NCBI RefSeq assembly: GCF_009687865.1 | Contig: NZ_BLAE01000008.1 | Span: 80,956-144,955, forward strand | Direction: 5' to 3' | Length of the DNA: 64,000 nucleotides | DNA from: Acrocarpospora macrocephala | Lineage (GTDB): Bacteria; Actinomycetota; Actinomycetes; Streptosporangiales; Streptosporangiaceae | Shown: positions 40,699 through 48,163 of the stretch, in pieces | How positions within the stretch are numbered: the first letter of the stretch is position 1 | How the letters are laid out: each line of letters begins with the position of its first letter | Program-made: the position numbers and the translations under genes | The notes under the pieces: generated by a model | Database searches by the model: none | Seen by the model: only the letters and a program-made list of their open reading frames with translations | Told to the model about the DNA's origin: nothing

Positions 40699-41333
40699 CG
40701 GAGTGCGGTCAGCTCCCACAGGACGTGATAAAGCGTGATCTGCGCTTCCTGAATCCGGTGTACCGACGTGGACGGCACGACGAACAGATGGTCGGCCAGG
40801 TCGTCCCGCGCCATCGTGCCGCCGTCGTAGCCGACGAGACCGACCGTGAGCATGCCCCGCCTGCGTGCCTCCGCCAGGGCGTTGAGGACGTTGGCCGAGC
40901 CGCCGCTGGTGGACAGGCCGACCGCGATGTCACCGCGGCGGCCGAGGGCGGCGAGCTGCCGGGCGAAGACCAGGTCGTAGCCGACATCGTTGGACAATGC
41001 CGTGAGCACGGCCACGTCCTGAGCGAGGGAGATGGCCGCGACCGGACGCGTCCCCGCCAGCGGATTGGCGAACGTCTGCGCGATGTCCTGCGCGTCGGTG
41101 CTGCTGCCTCCGTTACCGAAGGTGAACAGCCGCGCGCCGCCGTCGATGGCCGCGGCCATCGCCTGGGCGCAGGCGACCAGCCGCTCTCCGTGCAGGTGGG
41201 CCAGCGACCGGCGCAGCGTGCCGATCTCGGCGATCTTGTCCTCGGTGGATCGGCGCAGCTGCGTTTCGTCTGGCTCGGCGAGGCCCGCGTACAGGAAGGG
41301 GTAAAGGGTCTCCAAGCCGCCGGGCTCACTCAT
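40695..41333 (-). CDS. SIS-domain protein (GmhA-like), first of two
   Basis: 212 aa. The sugar isomerase fold has FTFGNGGSSTDAQDIAQTF, a phosphate-binding GLSTSGGSANVLNAL and a C-terminal VHRIQEAQITLYHVLWELTAL. This is closest to phosphoheptose isomerases, yet it lies between hypC-like and hypF genes, overlapping both. The substrate is unknown. It may make or bind a small phosphorylated metabolite needed for cofactor assembly, or regulate it (inference). The start ATG 41333 overlaps the hypC-like stop. Confidence 0.87.
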   Translation of the reverse strand: MSEPGGLETLYPFLYAGLAEPDETQLRRSTEDKIAEIGTLRRSLAHLHGERLVACAQAMAAAIDGGARLFTFGNGGSSTDAQDIAQTFANPLAGTRPVAAISLAQDVAVLTALSNDVGYDLVFARQLAALGRRGDIAVGLSTSGGSANVLNALAEARRRGMLTVGLVGYDGGTMARDDLADHLFVVPSTSVHRIQEAQITLYHVLWELTALR

Positions 41334-41547
41334 GGGCTTCCCCCTCAAGTTGTACGGCGATGGCCTCCTTGGCGTGAACGAGCACGATGTCACCGGGCCG
41401 GGCGTCCACCAGGGCCACGCTGATCTCCTCCGGGCCGGACTCGGTGTCCACCATCGCGAGGCCGTCGGGCAGCAGCCGGTTCACCCGGCGGGGCAGGGCG
41501 ACGTCGGAGCAGGTGACGCAGATTTCGGGGCGGTCTTCGCCGGTCAT
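41326..41547 (-). CDS. HypC-like chaperone, divergent, second copy
   Basis: 73 aa. The OB-fold part matches HypC (NRLLPDGLAMVDT ... ISVALVDARPGDIVLVHAKEAI). The canonical Met-Cys start is missing: the N terminus reads MTGEDRPEICVTCSDVALP, so candidate ligand cysteines lie at positions 10 and 13. It overlaps SIS genes on both sides. It may pair with a different partner or use the CxxC pair for metal. Confidence 0.82.
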   Translation of the reverse strand: MTGEDRPEICVTCSDVALPRRVNRLLPDGLAMVDTESGPEEISVALVDARPGDIVLVHAKEAIAVQLEGEAHE

Positions 41548-42131
41548 CGGGCGGCCGCCGGGTCGGGTTGCTCGATGAAGACGTGCACCAGCTCCCAGAG
41601 GAGGTGGTAGATAGTCACGTGAACCTCCTTGACGATGAGCGGATCGGCGGAGCGTGCGACCAGCAGGTGATCCACGGCGGGTGTGTCCCGTTCGCTTTCG
41701 CCGGTGAGCGCCACGGTGAGCAGGCCGAGCTCGCGTGCCGTGTCCAGGCCGCGCGACACGTTGGCGCAGACGCCGTCGGCGGAGATGCCGATGGCGATGT
41801 CATCGGGGGCGGCCAGCAGCCGGAGTTGGGCGGCGAAGATGTCGTCCAGCCCGTCGGTTCTGGCGATTCCCGTCACGAGCGCGACGTCGTTGGTCAGTGA
41901 GACGGCGGGAAGCGCCTGTTTGCCGACGATGACGGGGTGGACGAACTCGACGGCGACGTGCTGGGCGTCGGTCGCGGATCCCCCGTTGCCGAATACGATC
42001 AGCTTTCCGCCCTGCTGGAATCGCAGCGCCATGTCCCGGCAGGCGTGCAGGATTCGGTCTGCGTCCTCGGACAGGGCGGTACCTGGACTTACCCGGCGTT
42101 CGAAGGCGGCTGTCACGACGCTCTCGTGCAT
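41544..42131 (-). CDS. SIS-domain protein (GmhA-like), second of two
   Basis: 195 aa. FGNGGSATDAQHVAVEFVHP and a C-terminal VKEVHVTIYHLLWELVHVFIE match phosphoheptose isomerases. The phosphate-binding loop reads GISADGVCANVSRGL instead of the usual S-x-S-G-x-S-xN pattern, so activity may differ from its neighbour or be lost. ATG 42131 follows the PadR stop by 11 bp. It is a paralogue of the protein at 40695-41333. Confidence 0.87.
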   Translation of the reverse strand: MHESVVTAAFERRVSPGTALSEDADRILHACRDMALRFQQGGKLIVFGNGGSATDAQHVAVEFVHPVIVGKQALPAVSLTNDVALVTGIARTDGLDDIFAAQLRLLAAPDDIAIGISADGVCANVSRGLDTARELGLLTVALTGESERDTPAVDHLLVARSADPLIVKEVHVTIYHLLWELVHVFIEQPDPAAAR

Positions 42132-42142
42132 GGCGGACCTTT

Positions 42143-42499
42143 CTATGTGTACTGCGCAGTCGGGACGGCCGGGGTGATCCGCCGCCAGCGGGTCAGGCAG
42201 GACTCCACCACGTTGCTGAGTTGCGTCAGCCGGGCCATCCAGGTCTCCAGCGCGGCCATGCCGGTCGCGGTGAGTTCGTAGCGCCGGCGGGCGGGTCCTG
42301 TCGCCGAGGCGACCCAGGTGGAGGCCAGCAGGCCTTCTCGCTCCAGGGCGCGCAGGACCCGGTAGATCTGACCGGGTTCCATGTCATCGGCTCCCAGCAG
42401 GGAAAGGCGCTCGATCAGGTCGTATCCGTGGGCGGGGCGTTCGCAGATCAGGAGAAGCAGGAAGGGGTGGAGGAGGCTACGGATCTCACTACCGGGCAT
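42143..42499 (-). CDS. PadR-family transcriptional regulator
   Basis: 118 aa with a winged helix: SLLHPFLLLLICERPAHGYDLIERL, then EPGQIYRVLRALEREGLLASTW and a short C-terminal dimerisation helix (MAALETWMARLTQLSN). It is first in the operon PadR-SIS-HypC-like-SIS-hypF and therefore likely controls it and perhaps the hydrogenase operon. Upstream GAGGAG precedes the ATG at 42499. The effector is unknown. Confidence 0.9.
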   Translation of the reverse strand: MPGSEIRSLLHPFLLLLICERPAHGYDLIERLSLLGADDMEPGQIYRVLRALEREGLLASTWVASATGPARRRYELTATGMAALETWMARLTQLSNVVESCLTRWRRITPAVPTAQYT

Positions 42500-42670
42500 G
42501 GCGCTCCTCCTCGCGGGACCACTCGTTGGTGACCTGCATCAACTAGGACGGTAGGCGCCGTGATACCGGTGTTCACGGCGCGCGCGCGGCACTTGTGGCA
42601 GTCATCGCCCGCTTAAGGGGAGAAATTGGCACCCCGCCCTGAACGCCCCGTCTCGCGTGCGTCCCGCTGT
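42500..42670. promoter_or_regulatory. promoter region of the PadR-hypF operon
   Basis: A 170-bp gap upstream of the padR-like gene containing the interrupted inverted repeat GTGATACCGGTGTTCAC at 42558-42574. It is a candidate autoregulatory operator. Confidence 0.35.
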
Positions 42671-43345
42671 CTACAGCGTCGTCCAGTAGGTGTGGAGGCG
42701 GTCGGCGAGTTCGGCTGGGCGGCTCAGCATCGGGTGGTGGCTGCCGGGCATGACGTCGGGGGTGATGCCGAGCCGGTCCTCGGTGACGGTGCGCATGAAT
42801 TCGAGGGGGAAGAAGCGGTCGTCGGCGCAGATCAGGGCGCGGGTCGGGACCTTGGGCAGGGCGTTTCCCGGCCAGACGGCGTTCGCTGACGTGTCGGCTT
42901 GGTCCCGGCTGTCCGCCAGTGCGGCGTCAGCGAGATCGCGGGGGACGTCGTGGAGGAACAGCGCGTACACATCGGGGTCGGGGCCGTGGCGGAGGTTGCT
43001 CTCGGCGAGGGCCGTCGCGTGGTCGGTGTTCTGCCACCAGTCAGTCGGGCGCTCACCCGGACGGGGAATCATCCCGGCGACGAAGACAAGCAGGTCGACC
43101 GCGATCCGGTCGCAGACGAGCGGCGCGGTGAATCCGCCGAACGAATGCGCCACCACGACCAGGTCGCGCTGATCGCCGACGGCCTCGACCACGGCGTCGG
43201 CATACTCCGCCAGACCCGCCGTCTTCTCCTCATACGGCAGTTCGACCGCGACGGCGCTGTGACCGCGCTCGCGCAATTCCGCCGCCAGCAACGACCAGTA
43301 ACCCGGTCCGGAACCCCCACCGGGGATCAACACGAAGGTAGCCAT
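42671..43345 (-). CDS. alpha/beta hydrolase
   Basis: 224 aa, starting MATFVLIPGGGSGPGYW. The nucleophile elbow is VVAHSFGGFTAPL and the late His is in PGSHHPMLSRPAELADRL. The family (salicylate esterase-like/pheophorbidase-like small hydrolases) acts on diverse esters; the substrate is unknown. A frameshifted remnant of a close relative lies at 25306-25452. No operon partner. Confidence 0.9.
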   Translation of the reverse strand: MATFVLIPGGGSGPGYWSLLAAELRERGHSAVAVELPYEEKTAGLAEYADAVVEAVGDQRDLVVVAHSFGGFTAPLVCDRIAVDLLVFVAGMIPRPGERPTDWWQNTDHATALAESNLRHGPDPDVYALFLHDVPRDLADAALADSRDQADTSANAVWPGNALPKVPTRALICADDRFFPLEFMRTVTEDRLGITPDVMPGSHHPMLSRPAELADRLHTYWTTL

Positions 43346-43695
43346 AGACCACTACTACCGGTTCCCACCGACAATCCTGGGACGGGCACGTGGCGGTTGC
43401 CGGCGATCGCGAGCACGGGCTGGTGTAATTCGCGGAGTCGGCGCATCGGGAGCGCCCATTGGATGGCCTGGTCACACGAATTATCAAACGACGGTGTGGC
43501 TTGCTAGCCCTGCATTCCGCACGCGACCACCATTGACCTGGGGCGATCACCTAAGGTGCTGGATCTTGTATAGCAATTGAGCTGCAACGATGCAGCATGT
43601 GCGGAAACGGGGCTAGCGGAGGTGGCTCAGCGTGTCATCTGTCCGGATTCGCGGTGGGCGACCCATTGCGACCACGGTGTTCATGGAGAGATGAC
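43346..43695. other. no gene recognised
   Basis: A 350-bp stretch of lower GC than its surroundings. The minus-strand fragments lack a start or a recognisable domain, and no hairpin stands out. It may contain the promoter of the 83-aa gene. Confidence 0.4.
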
Positions 43696-43947
43696 ATGCA
43701 GTTCTGGCCGTTCCACCGTCATCGCTGGCGGGAGATCGAGCGAATCGGGACGGTTGCTACTAGTTGGTGTCCCTGCGGCAAGACCAAGACGCGAGTTGGC
43801 AAGGTCGTTCCGGAACGATCCAGGAAAGTCCTGCCCGCGAGCCCGGGCAGCCACGACCACGATCCGGCGCGGAGCATCGTCTGGGATTTGATCGTCCGGG
43901 ATGTGGAGGACGTTCGGGGTCGGGAGCCGGAAAGTCCGGTGATCTGA
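43696..43947 (+). CDS. small Cys/His-containing hypothetical protein, 83 aa
   Basis: The protein begins MQFWPFHRHRWREIERIGTV and continues with WCPCGKTKTRVGKVVPER. The H-x-H and C-x-C pairs suggest a zinc site like that of short phage-type proteins. GGAGAG precedes ATG 43696. The last 10 residues run into the 65-bp tandem repeat, so the original C terminus may have been altered by the repeat expansion. Confidence 0.5.
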   Translation: MQFWPFHRHRWREIERIGTVATSWCPCGKTKTRVGKVVPERSRKVLPASPGSHDHDPARSIVWDLIVRDVEDVRGREPESPVI

Positions 43948-44054
43948 AACGCGAAAGGTCACGCACGTGGTGCGTAGCCCGGGGTCGGGAGCCGGAAAGT
44001 CCGGTGATCTGAAACGCGAAAGGCTACACACGTGGTGCGTAGCCCGGGGTCGGG
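43916..44054. repeat. 65-bp tandem repeat, two full copies plus a partial
   Basis: Copies at 43916-43980 and 43981-44045, with a third start at 44046 that diverges after 9 bp. Each copy begins GGGGTCGGGAGCCGG, holds the small inverted repeat CCGGA-AAG-TCCGG, and ends in a CACGTGGTGCGTAGCCC segment. Copies differ at only a few bases. The repeat overlaps the 3' end of the 83-aa gene. Confidence 0.9.
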
Positions 44055-44127
44055 CCGCTCGGAGGCGACGGCGGCCCGGGGGTGTTTTGCCTTTGACCTG
44101 CGCGATGGGCGTCGCGCGAAAGTCGGA

Positions 44128-44493
44128 TCAGTAGCTGAAAGTGGTCGCGCCCTCGTCACCGATCCACTGCCACATGGGGACGGTGCCGCCGAGTTCGGCG
44201 TTCTTGATGAGCGTGTTCTTGTCGAGCTTGCGGGCGTCGAAACAGATCGGGCAGACCAGATACTTGCCACCGGCGGCCTCGTACCGGGCGACCAGGTCGG
44301 CCAGCGGCGGGCAGCCCTCGCAGGCGACGGCGTTGGCCACACCCTCGGTGGCCAGGCGGGAGGCTTCCTTGGTGAGGAACATGAGCGTGGGGCGGCCCTG
44401 CTCGGCCGCGCCGAGGGCGACGAGGAAGGCCACGGTGACGCGCTCAGGGTCCTCAAGTCCCGTGATCAAGCTGATGACGGCCTTTCCGGCCAT
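44128..44493 (-). CDS. DsrE-family protein
   Basis: 121 aa. DsrE/DsrF-like fold with AVISLITGLEDPERVTVAFLVALGAAEQG and MFLTKEASRLATEG. Cysteines occur in ACEGCPPLADL and LVCPICFDARKL. Related proteins carry sulfur or act with peroxiredoxin-like redox partners. The adjacent carboxymuconolactone decarboxylase-family gene, co-oriented and separated by the 41-bp repeats, suggests a redox pairing (inference). Confidence 0.88.
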   Translation of the reverse strand: MAGKAVISLITGLEDPERVTVAFLVALGAAEQGRPTLMFLTKEASRLATEGVANAVACEGCPPLADLVARYEAAGGKYLVCPICFDARKLDKNTLIKNAELGGTVPMWQWIGDEGATTFSY

Positions 44494-44583
44494 AAGGAAC
44501 TCCTAGAGTGGATCGGGTTGGTTTGTCACCCCAAACCATGCTCGATCCACGTGTGATGGACCGTGTGAAAAGACCGACTTGAG

Positions 44584-44707
44584 CGCAAAAGCCGGTGAGC
44601 GCCATCACGCGGAGCGCGGCTGACCGCAAAAGCCGGTGAGCGCCATCACGCGGAGCGCGGCTGACCGCAAAAGCCGGTGAGCAGCCATCAGGCGGAGCGC
44701 GGCTGAC
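44584..44707. repeat. 41-bp tandem repeat, three copies, derived from the 3' end of the neighbouring gene
   Basis: Copies at 44584-44624, 44625-44665 and 44666-44707, each starting CGCAAAAGCCGGTGAGC. The third copy spans the stop codon of the CMD-family gene (minus strand, ending Q-P-R-S-A-stop). The first two repeat that gene end, including its stop codon, downstream of it. Confidence 0.92.
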
Positions 44708-45254
44708 CGAAGGCGTCGATCGCGGTGCGGATCTCGGGGGCCAGCTTCTCGTATTCCTGGTCCGGTACGGTTCCCACCGCACTGACCACCCCGCTGAAGA
44801 AGCGGCGCAGGCAGACCGCGAGCACGACCTGAAAGACGTCGACGTCGCTGAGGCCATACTGCCGGAGGGTTTCGGCGTCGGTTTCGGTGATTCTGGTGGG
44901 GTCCAGGGCGACCTTCTCGGCGAAGTCCATGATGGCGACATCCACCGGCGCGAGTCCCGCGTCGCGGTGGTCGCGGAGGATCGCGCTCAGGGCTTCGTCG
45001 TCGTAGAACTCCTCGAGTTTGGTGGCATGGGCGAGACCGCAGTATTTCGAGTCGATCGCCCGGGCGGTGGCGATGGTGACCAGTTCGTACCGCCGCAGGT
45101 CCATGCCCGCGCGGATCGCGCCGCCGAGCTGGAGCCAGCCTTCGTAGACCTCGGGCCGGAGCGCGAACACACGGGTGTAGTTGGGCACAAAACCGTAAAT
45201 GGCCGCGTCGGCCGCGTACAGCGGTGATTCGTCGGGCGTGCTGAGGTACGTCAT
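44688..45254 (-). CDS. carboxymuconolactone decarboxylase-family (AhpD-like) protein
   Basis: 188 aa. The all-helical family signature is present: NYTRVFALRPEVYEGWLQLGGAI, then ELVTIATARAIDSKYCGLAHATKL. The redox motif has a single Cys (S-K-Y-C-x-x-x-H) rather than C-x-x-C-x-x-x-H, so it is unlikely to be a classical AhpD disulfide reductase. The C-terminal codons belong to the tandem repeat. Start ATG 45254 has GAAAGCGAG upstream. It is probably cotranscribed with the DsrE gene. Confidence 0.88.
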   Translation of the reverse strand: MTYLSTPDESPLYAADAAIYGFVPNYTRVFALRPEVYEGWLQLGGAIRAGMDLRRYELVTIATARAIDSKYCGLAHATKLEEFYDDEALSAILRDHRDAGLAPVDVAIMDFAEKVALDPTRITETDAETLRQYGLSDVDVFQVVLAVCLRRFFSGVVSAVGTVPDQEYEKLAPEIRTAIDAFGQPRSA

Positions 45255-45328
45255 CGTCTCGCTTTCGGTAAGACCGTCGAAGGGTTACGGTATTTCGCTG
45301 GCCGGGCCGGGCGCTTCAGTACTTCTAC

Positions 45329-45542
45329 TTAGGTTTTCGGCTCCGTGGCGAGATTCAGCCGGTACGCGACGGCGGCGGCCTGACCACGTTCGCCCAGGAT
45401 TGCAGAGATCAGCTTTGCCCATGGCCGCAGAGATGACCGAGAATGCGGTGGTCCACGGTGTCGGCGGATAGGGCAGGCGGCGGGCGATCGCGGCGTTGGG
45501 CAGGCATTCCTCGGCGAGTCCGGCCACGAGCACCCAACACAA
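45329..45542 (-). pseudogene. remnant of a LuxR-type DNA-binding domain, frameshifted
   Basis: Three successive minus-strand frames rebuild a LuxR helix-turn-helix: LVAGLAEECLPNAAIARRL, then SADTVDHRILGHL, then ISAILGERGQAAAVAYRLNL. At least two frameshifts separate them, and no upstream domain remains. Confidence 0.65.
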
Positions 45543-45699
45543 TGAGCAGGTCGCTCAGTTGCTCGCCGTAATCCGGCGCCGTTAACGCTGGCGGTGGTCC
45601 TCGCCGCACCGGCGCTAGGAGTGGTAGCGGCATTCCGGGCTCTAAATGGGCCCGAAAACGCCATGACCACGGCCGTGGTGACACCCGGCCCAACGCATG

Positions 45700-45824
45700 C
45701 CAGTGGTACCCCGTTCGGCGTAGGCCAGCGTCACCCGGTTCGGCGTAGGCCAGTGTCACCCGGTTCGGCGCGGGCCAGTGCAACTGGCTCGGGGCCAGAC
45801 CATTGGCACCTGGCTCGGGGCGGG
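45700..45824. repeat. 25-bp tandem repeat, five copies
   Basis: Exact-length units at 45700, 45725, 45750, 45775 and 45800, each starting CCA and containing GGTTCGGCG or GGCTCGGGG. The first three are closely similar and the last two form a second subtype. A sixth start (CCAGG) breaks off. 25 is not a multiple of 3, so it is not a coding repeat. Confidence 0.92.
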
Positions 45825-45936
45825 CCAGGCGGAGGCTCTTGCCCGAGATCGGCGTCATTGTGGGCGAGGTCCAGGTTTGAGCTTCCGGCCGCCGCACGGA
45901 CAGCGGCCGGAAGTGCTCGGTGTGCCGACCTCCGGA

Positions 45937-46053
45937 TTAGTCGATGCCGGTGGCCACGATGCCGGCCTGGGCTACTGCCGGGGCCCAGAGCAGGACCAGG
46001 CTGATCACCATCGCGACAGCTGCGGTCAGCCATCGACGTGCACGTCGGCTCAT
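45937..46053 (-). CDS. small secreted or membrane peptide, 38 aa
   Basis: MSRRARRWLTAAVAMVISLV continues LLWAPAVAQAGIVATGID. It has a twin-basic N terminus, one hydrophobic helix (about 9-25) and a signal-peptidase-like AQA site that would leave a nine-residue product. AAGGAGG lies 5 bp before the ATG, one of the stronger ribosome binding sites in the region. It sits among decayed genes with no recognisable homologue, so it may be a functional micropeptide or the preserved start of a lost gene. Confidence 0.55.
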   Translation of the reverse strand: MSRRARRWLTAAVAMVISLVLLWAPAVAQAGIVATGID

Positions 46054-46084
46054 CGCCGCCTCCTTCTATTGGTTCGGTGACGAA

Positions 46085-46790
46085 TCACCGCGTATTCGAC
46101 ACCGCTCGCGTCGTGGATTGGCGGGTGTTGAGGCGGGCTGGCTGAATCGTCAGATAGTAGCGTTCGGGCAGGCTGGTGGTCCGGCTTGCGGCCGGCCGGT
46201 AGCAGCTGATGGCCGTGTCGCGATCTCTGGCTCGTTCCAGCAGGTGACCGCGCACGGCGTCCAGACGGTAGTGCCCCGCCAGGCGGTCGTCGAGCGTGTC
46301 TAGCACCACCAGACCCGCGGCCGGGACGTGGATCACCGCCGTCGCGACCGCGCGGTTGAGGGGTGGCCATCGGGTTGCCGTCATCTGATCGAGCAGGCTG
46401 TACAAGCCCGACGATCTGGTGCCAGTTCGCACGGCGGCCTCCAACCGAGGGATTATGCATAAGAAACGCCTATCCCGGTCGCCACACGCCTATCGACGTT
46501 GGTGTCTTTGACCTGGGCTGCCTTCGTGGACAGCGGCGATGGCGGCCTGGAGCTGATATTCGCCCACAGCCTCCTGGTGATCGAGTTGACGGTGAGTGCG
46601 ATGCTCTCGGCGATCAGATCGCGGATCCGGCGGCTTCCGGGCCTGCTCGCTCCGCAACAGATCAGTCATCTGCCGCACGCTGGGCTGGATCAGCCACCCA
46701 CGCGGATTGTCCGACACTCCATCCTTCAGCCAAGGCACCGCCGTCGCCAGAAGCGCCTCCTGAAGCCCCGGTGTTATGCCGGGGTCGTTG
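46085..46790 (-). pseudogene. ECF sigma factor (DUF6596 type) with internal deletions
   Basis: Minus-strand pieces in family order: ALLATAVPWLKDGVSDNPRG and MTDLLRSEQAR (46600-46790), YQLQAAIAAVHEGSPGQ (about 46500-46565), then an open 119-codon piece with LYSLLDQMTATRWPPLNRAV, AGLVVLDTLDDRLAG and RTTSLPERYYLT (46085-46444). Sigma regions 2 to 4 are missing and frames are shifted. The intact family is around 400 aa. Confidence 0.75.
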
Positions 46791-47871
46791 ACTTCAGTAG
46801 GAAGGGGGCGGTGGCGCGGACGGCGCCGTTGATGATGATCTCTAAGGTTCGGGGGCCGGGGGGCTCGTTTCTCGTGGTGACGGGGCGGAAGGAGTGGGAC
46901 TTGGTCACGGTGATCGGCTGGCCGGGTTTTGCGGTGGGGCGTTCGGCTAGGTGGTAGACGCGGTGGGAGGCGTCTCGGCGGATCGCGTACTTCAGGACGA
47001 GTGGGCCGGGGTGGTCGGCGGTGAGGGTCACGGTGAAGCGGAGGTGGTCTCCGATCGCGACCTGGTCCTCGGCGAGGGTCAGATCGTTGACGGTGCCGCT
47101 GCCGGGGAGGGCGCCCATCAGGGTGAGGGCGCGGGGGTGGCCTGCTTTGATCAGTCCGCGGGAGGCATGGCGGAGGACCCTCTCGACGTGGGAGCCGCCC
47201 TGGTCTCGCCATCGGCCGAGGAGATCGATCGCGGTCTCCGGGTGATCCTTGGCGATGTCGTTGACGTGATTGGCCACCGAGCGGCGCACGTATTCGCTGG
47301 GGTCGTCGCGTAGGGCGTCGAGGATGGGGATGGCCGGGCCCGGTTCCATCAGCCAGCGCACTCGGGATCCCCAGGGCAAGCGCGGGCGGGTTCCTTCCGA
47401 GGCGAGCCGTCTCAGGTGCTCGTTCGGAGAGTCGGCCCAGCGATACATGATCTTCAGTGCGTCCATCTGATGGCGCTCGAGCAGCGGCCGCACGGCGAAT
47501 TCGCCGGTCGAGTGGGGTGTCAGCACGGCTAGGGTCGCCATGGATTCGTCCAGATGCTCAACCCCGTGGGTGCCGACATGTTCTGTGGCCGGCCAGCCAC
47601 TCCACAAATCCAGCCGAACCTGCCCAGCACTCTCCCTGAGCACCTTCGCGGCATCCGGAAACGGCAACGGCAGCGCCTCGTGTAGCGCCCGCGCGACATG
47701 CCGCACGCGATCCTTCAACTCCAGCCCGGCAAGCCCAGCCAAGGCGGACCGGACGAACGCCGCCCGCGCGAAGGGCGCCCACACGGCCGCGATCCCGTCC
47801 GCGAGAACCCCCACAGACCCGGCATTGATCAATTCCTTCAGCGGTTGAGCCACAGCGACACGTTGCCACAC
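46774..47871 (-). CDS. DNA alkylation repair protein (HEAT-like)
   Basis: 365 aa. Helical repeat protein of the AlkD-like superfamily, which binds damaged DNA and excises alkylated bases. Visible repeats include PNEHLRRLASEGTRPRLPWGSRVRWL and YVRRSVANHVNDIAKDHPETAIDLLGRW, the signature region of the family. The last 110 residues form a non-HEAT beta-rich domain (LTLAEDQVAIGDHLRFTVTL ... RTLEIIINGAVRATAPF), common in actinobacterial versions. GTG 47871 or GTG 47853 may start it. Confidence 0.87.
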   Translation of the reverse strand: MWQRVAVAQPLKELINAGSVGVLADGIAAVWAPFARAAFVRSALAGLAGLELKDRVRHVARALHEALPLPFPDAAKVLRESAGQVRLDLWSGWPATEHVGTHGVEHLDESMATLAVLTPHSTGEFAVRPLLERHQMDALKIMYRWADSPNEHLRRLASEGTRPRLPWGSRVRWLMEPGPAIPILDALRDDPSEYVRRSVANHVNDIAKDHPETAIDLLGRWRDQGGSHVERVLRHASRGLIKAGHPRALTLMGALPGSGTVNDLTLAEDQVAIGDHLRFTVTLTADHPGPLVLKYAIRRDASHRVYHLAERPTAKPGQPITVTKSHSFRPVTTRNEPPGPRTLEIIINGAVRATAPFLLKSTTPA

Positions 47872-48163
47872 GCCACCGACAATTCCGGGTCGCGCTACAA
47901 GTCGAAGGCTGGCACGAAGCGCCTAGGAGTCTCGCGCCCGGCCGGCCTCCCAAGTGGCGGATGATTTCGCGGGCCACCGCGTCGGCGTCGACCCGCGGCG
48001 GATGATTTCGGCGTAGGCCCGCGGCGGATGGGCGGATGGGCGGATGATTTCGTCTAGCGTGCGTCTTCGCGTACTCCCCGTCATCCGGTCCGGCTGACCG
48101 AACGAGATACCCTCCTGGTTTTGCCGTGGCGTACTCCCCGTTGAGCACGTCTGTCACTCGGAT
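47872..48163. other. intergenic with short repeats
   Basis: No gene is seen. The 12-mer CGGATGATTTCG recurs three times between about 47956 and 48055 with GCGGATGGG spacers, and GCGTACTCCCCGT occurs twice (about 48068 and 48128). It looks like small duplications in non-coding DNA. Confidence 0.5.

Noticed and set aside
43916-45824. The tandem arrays as CRISPR
   Set aside because: Units are directly adjacent without unique spacers and differ in length between arrays.
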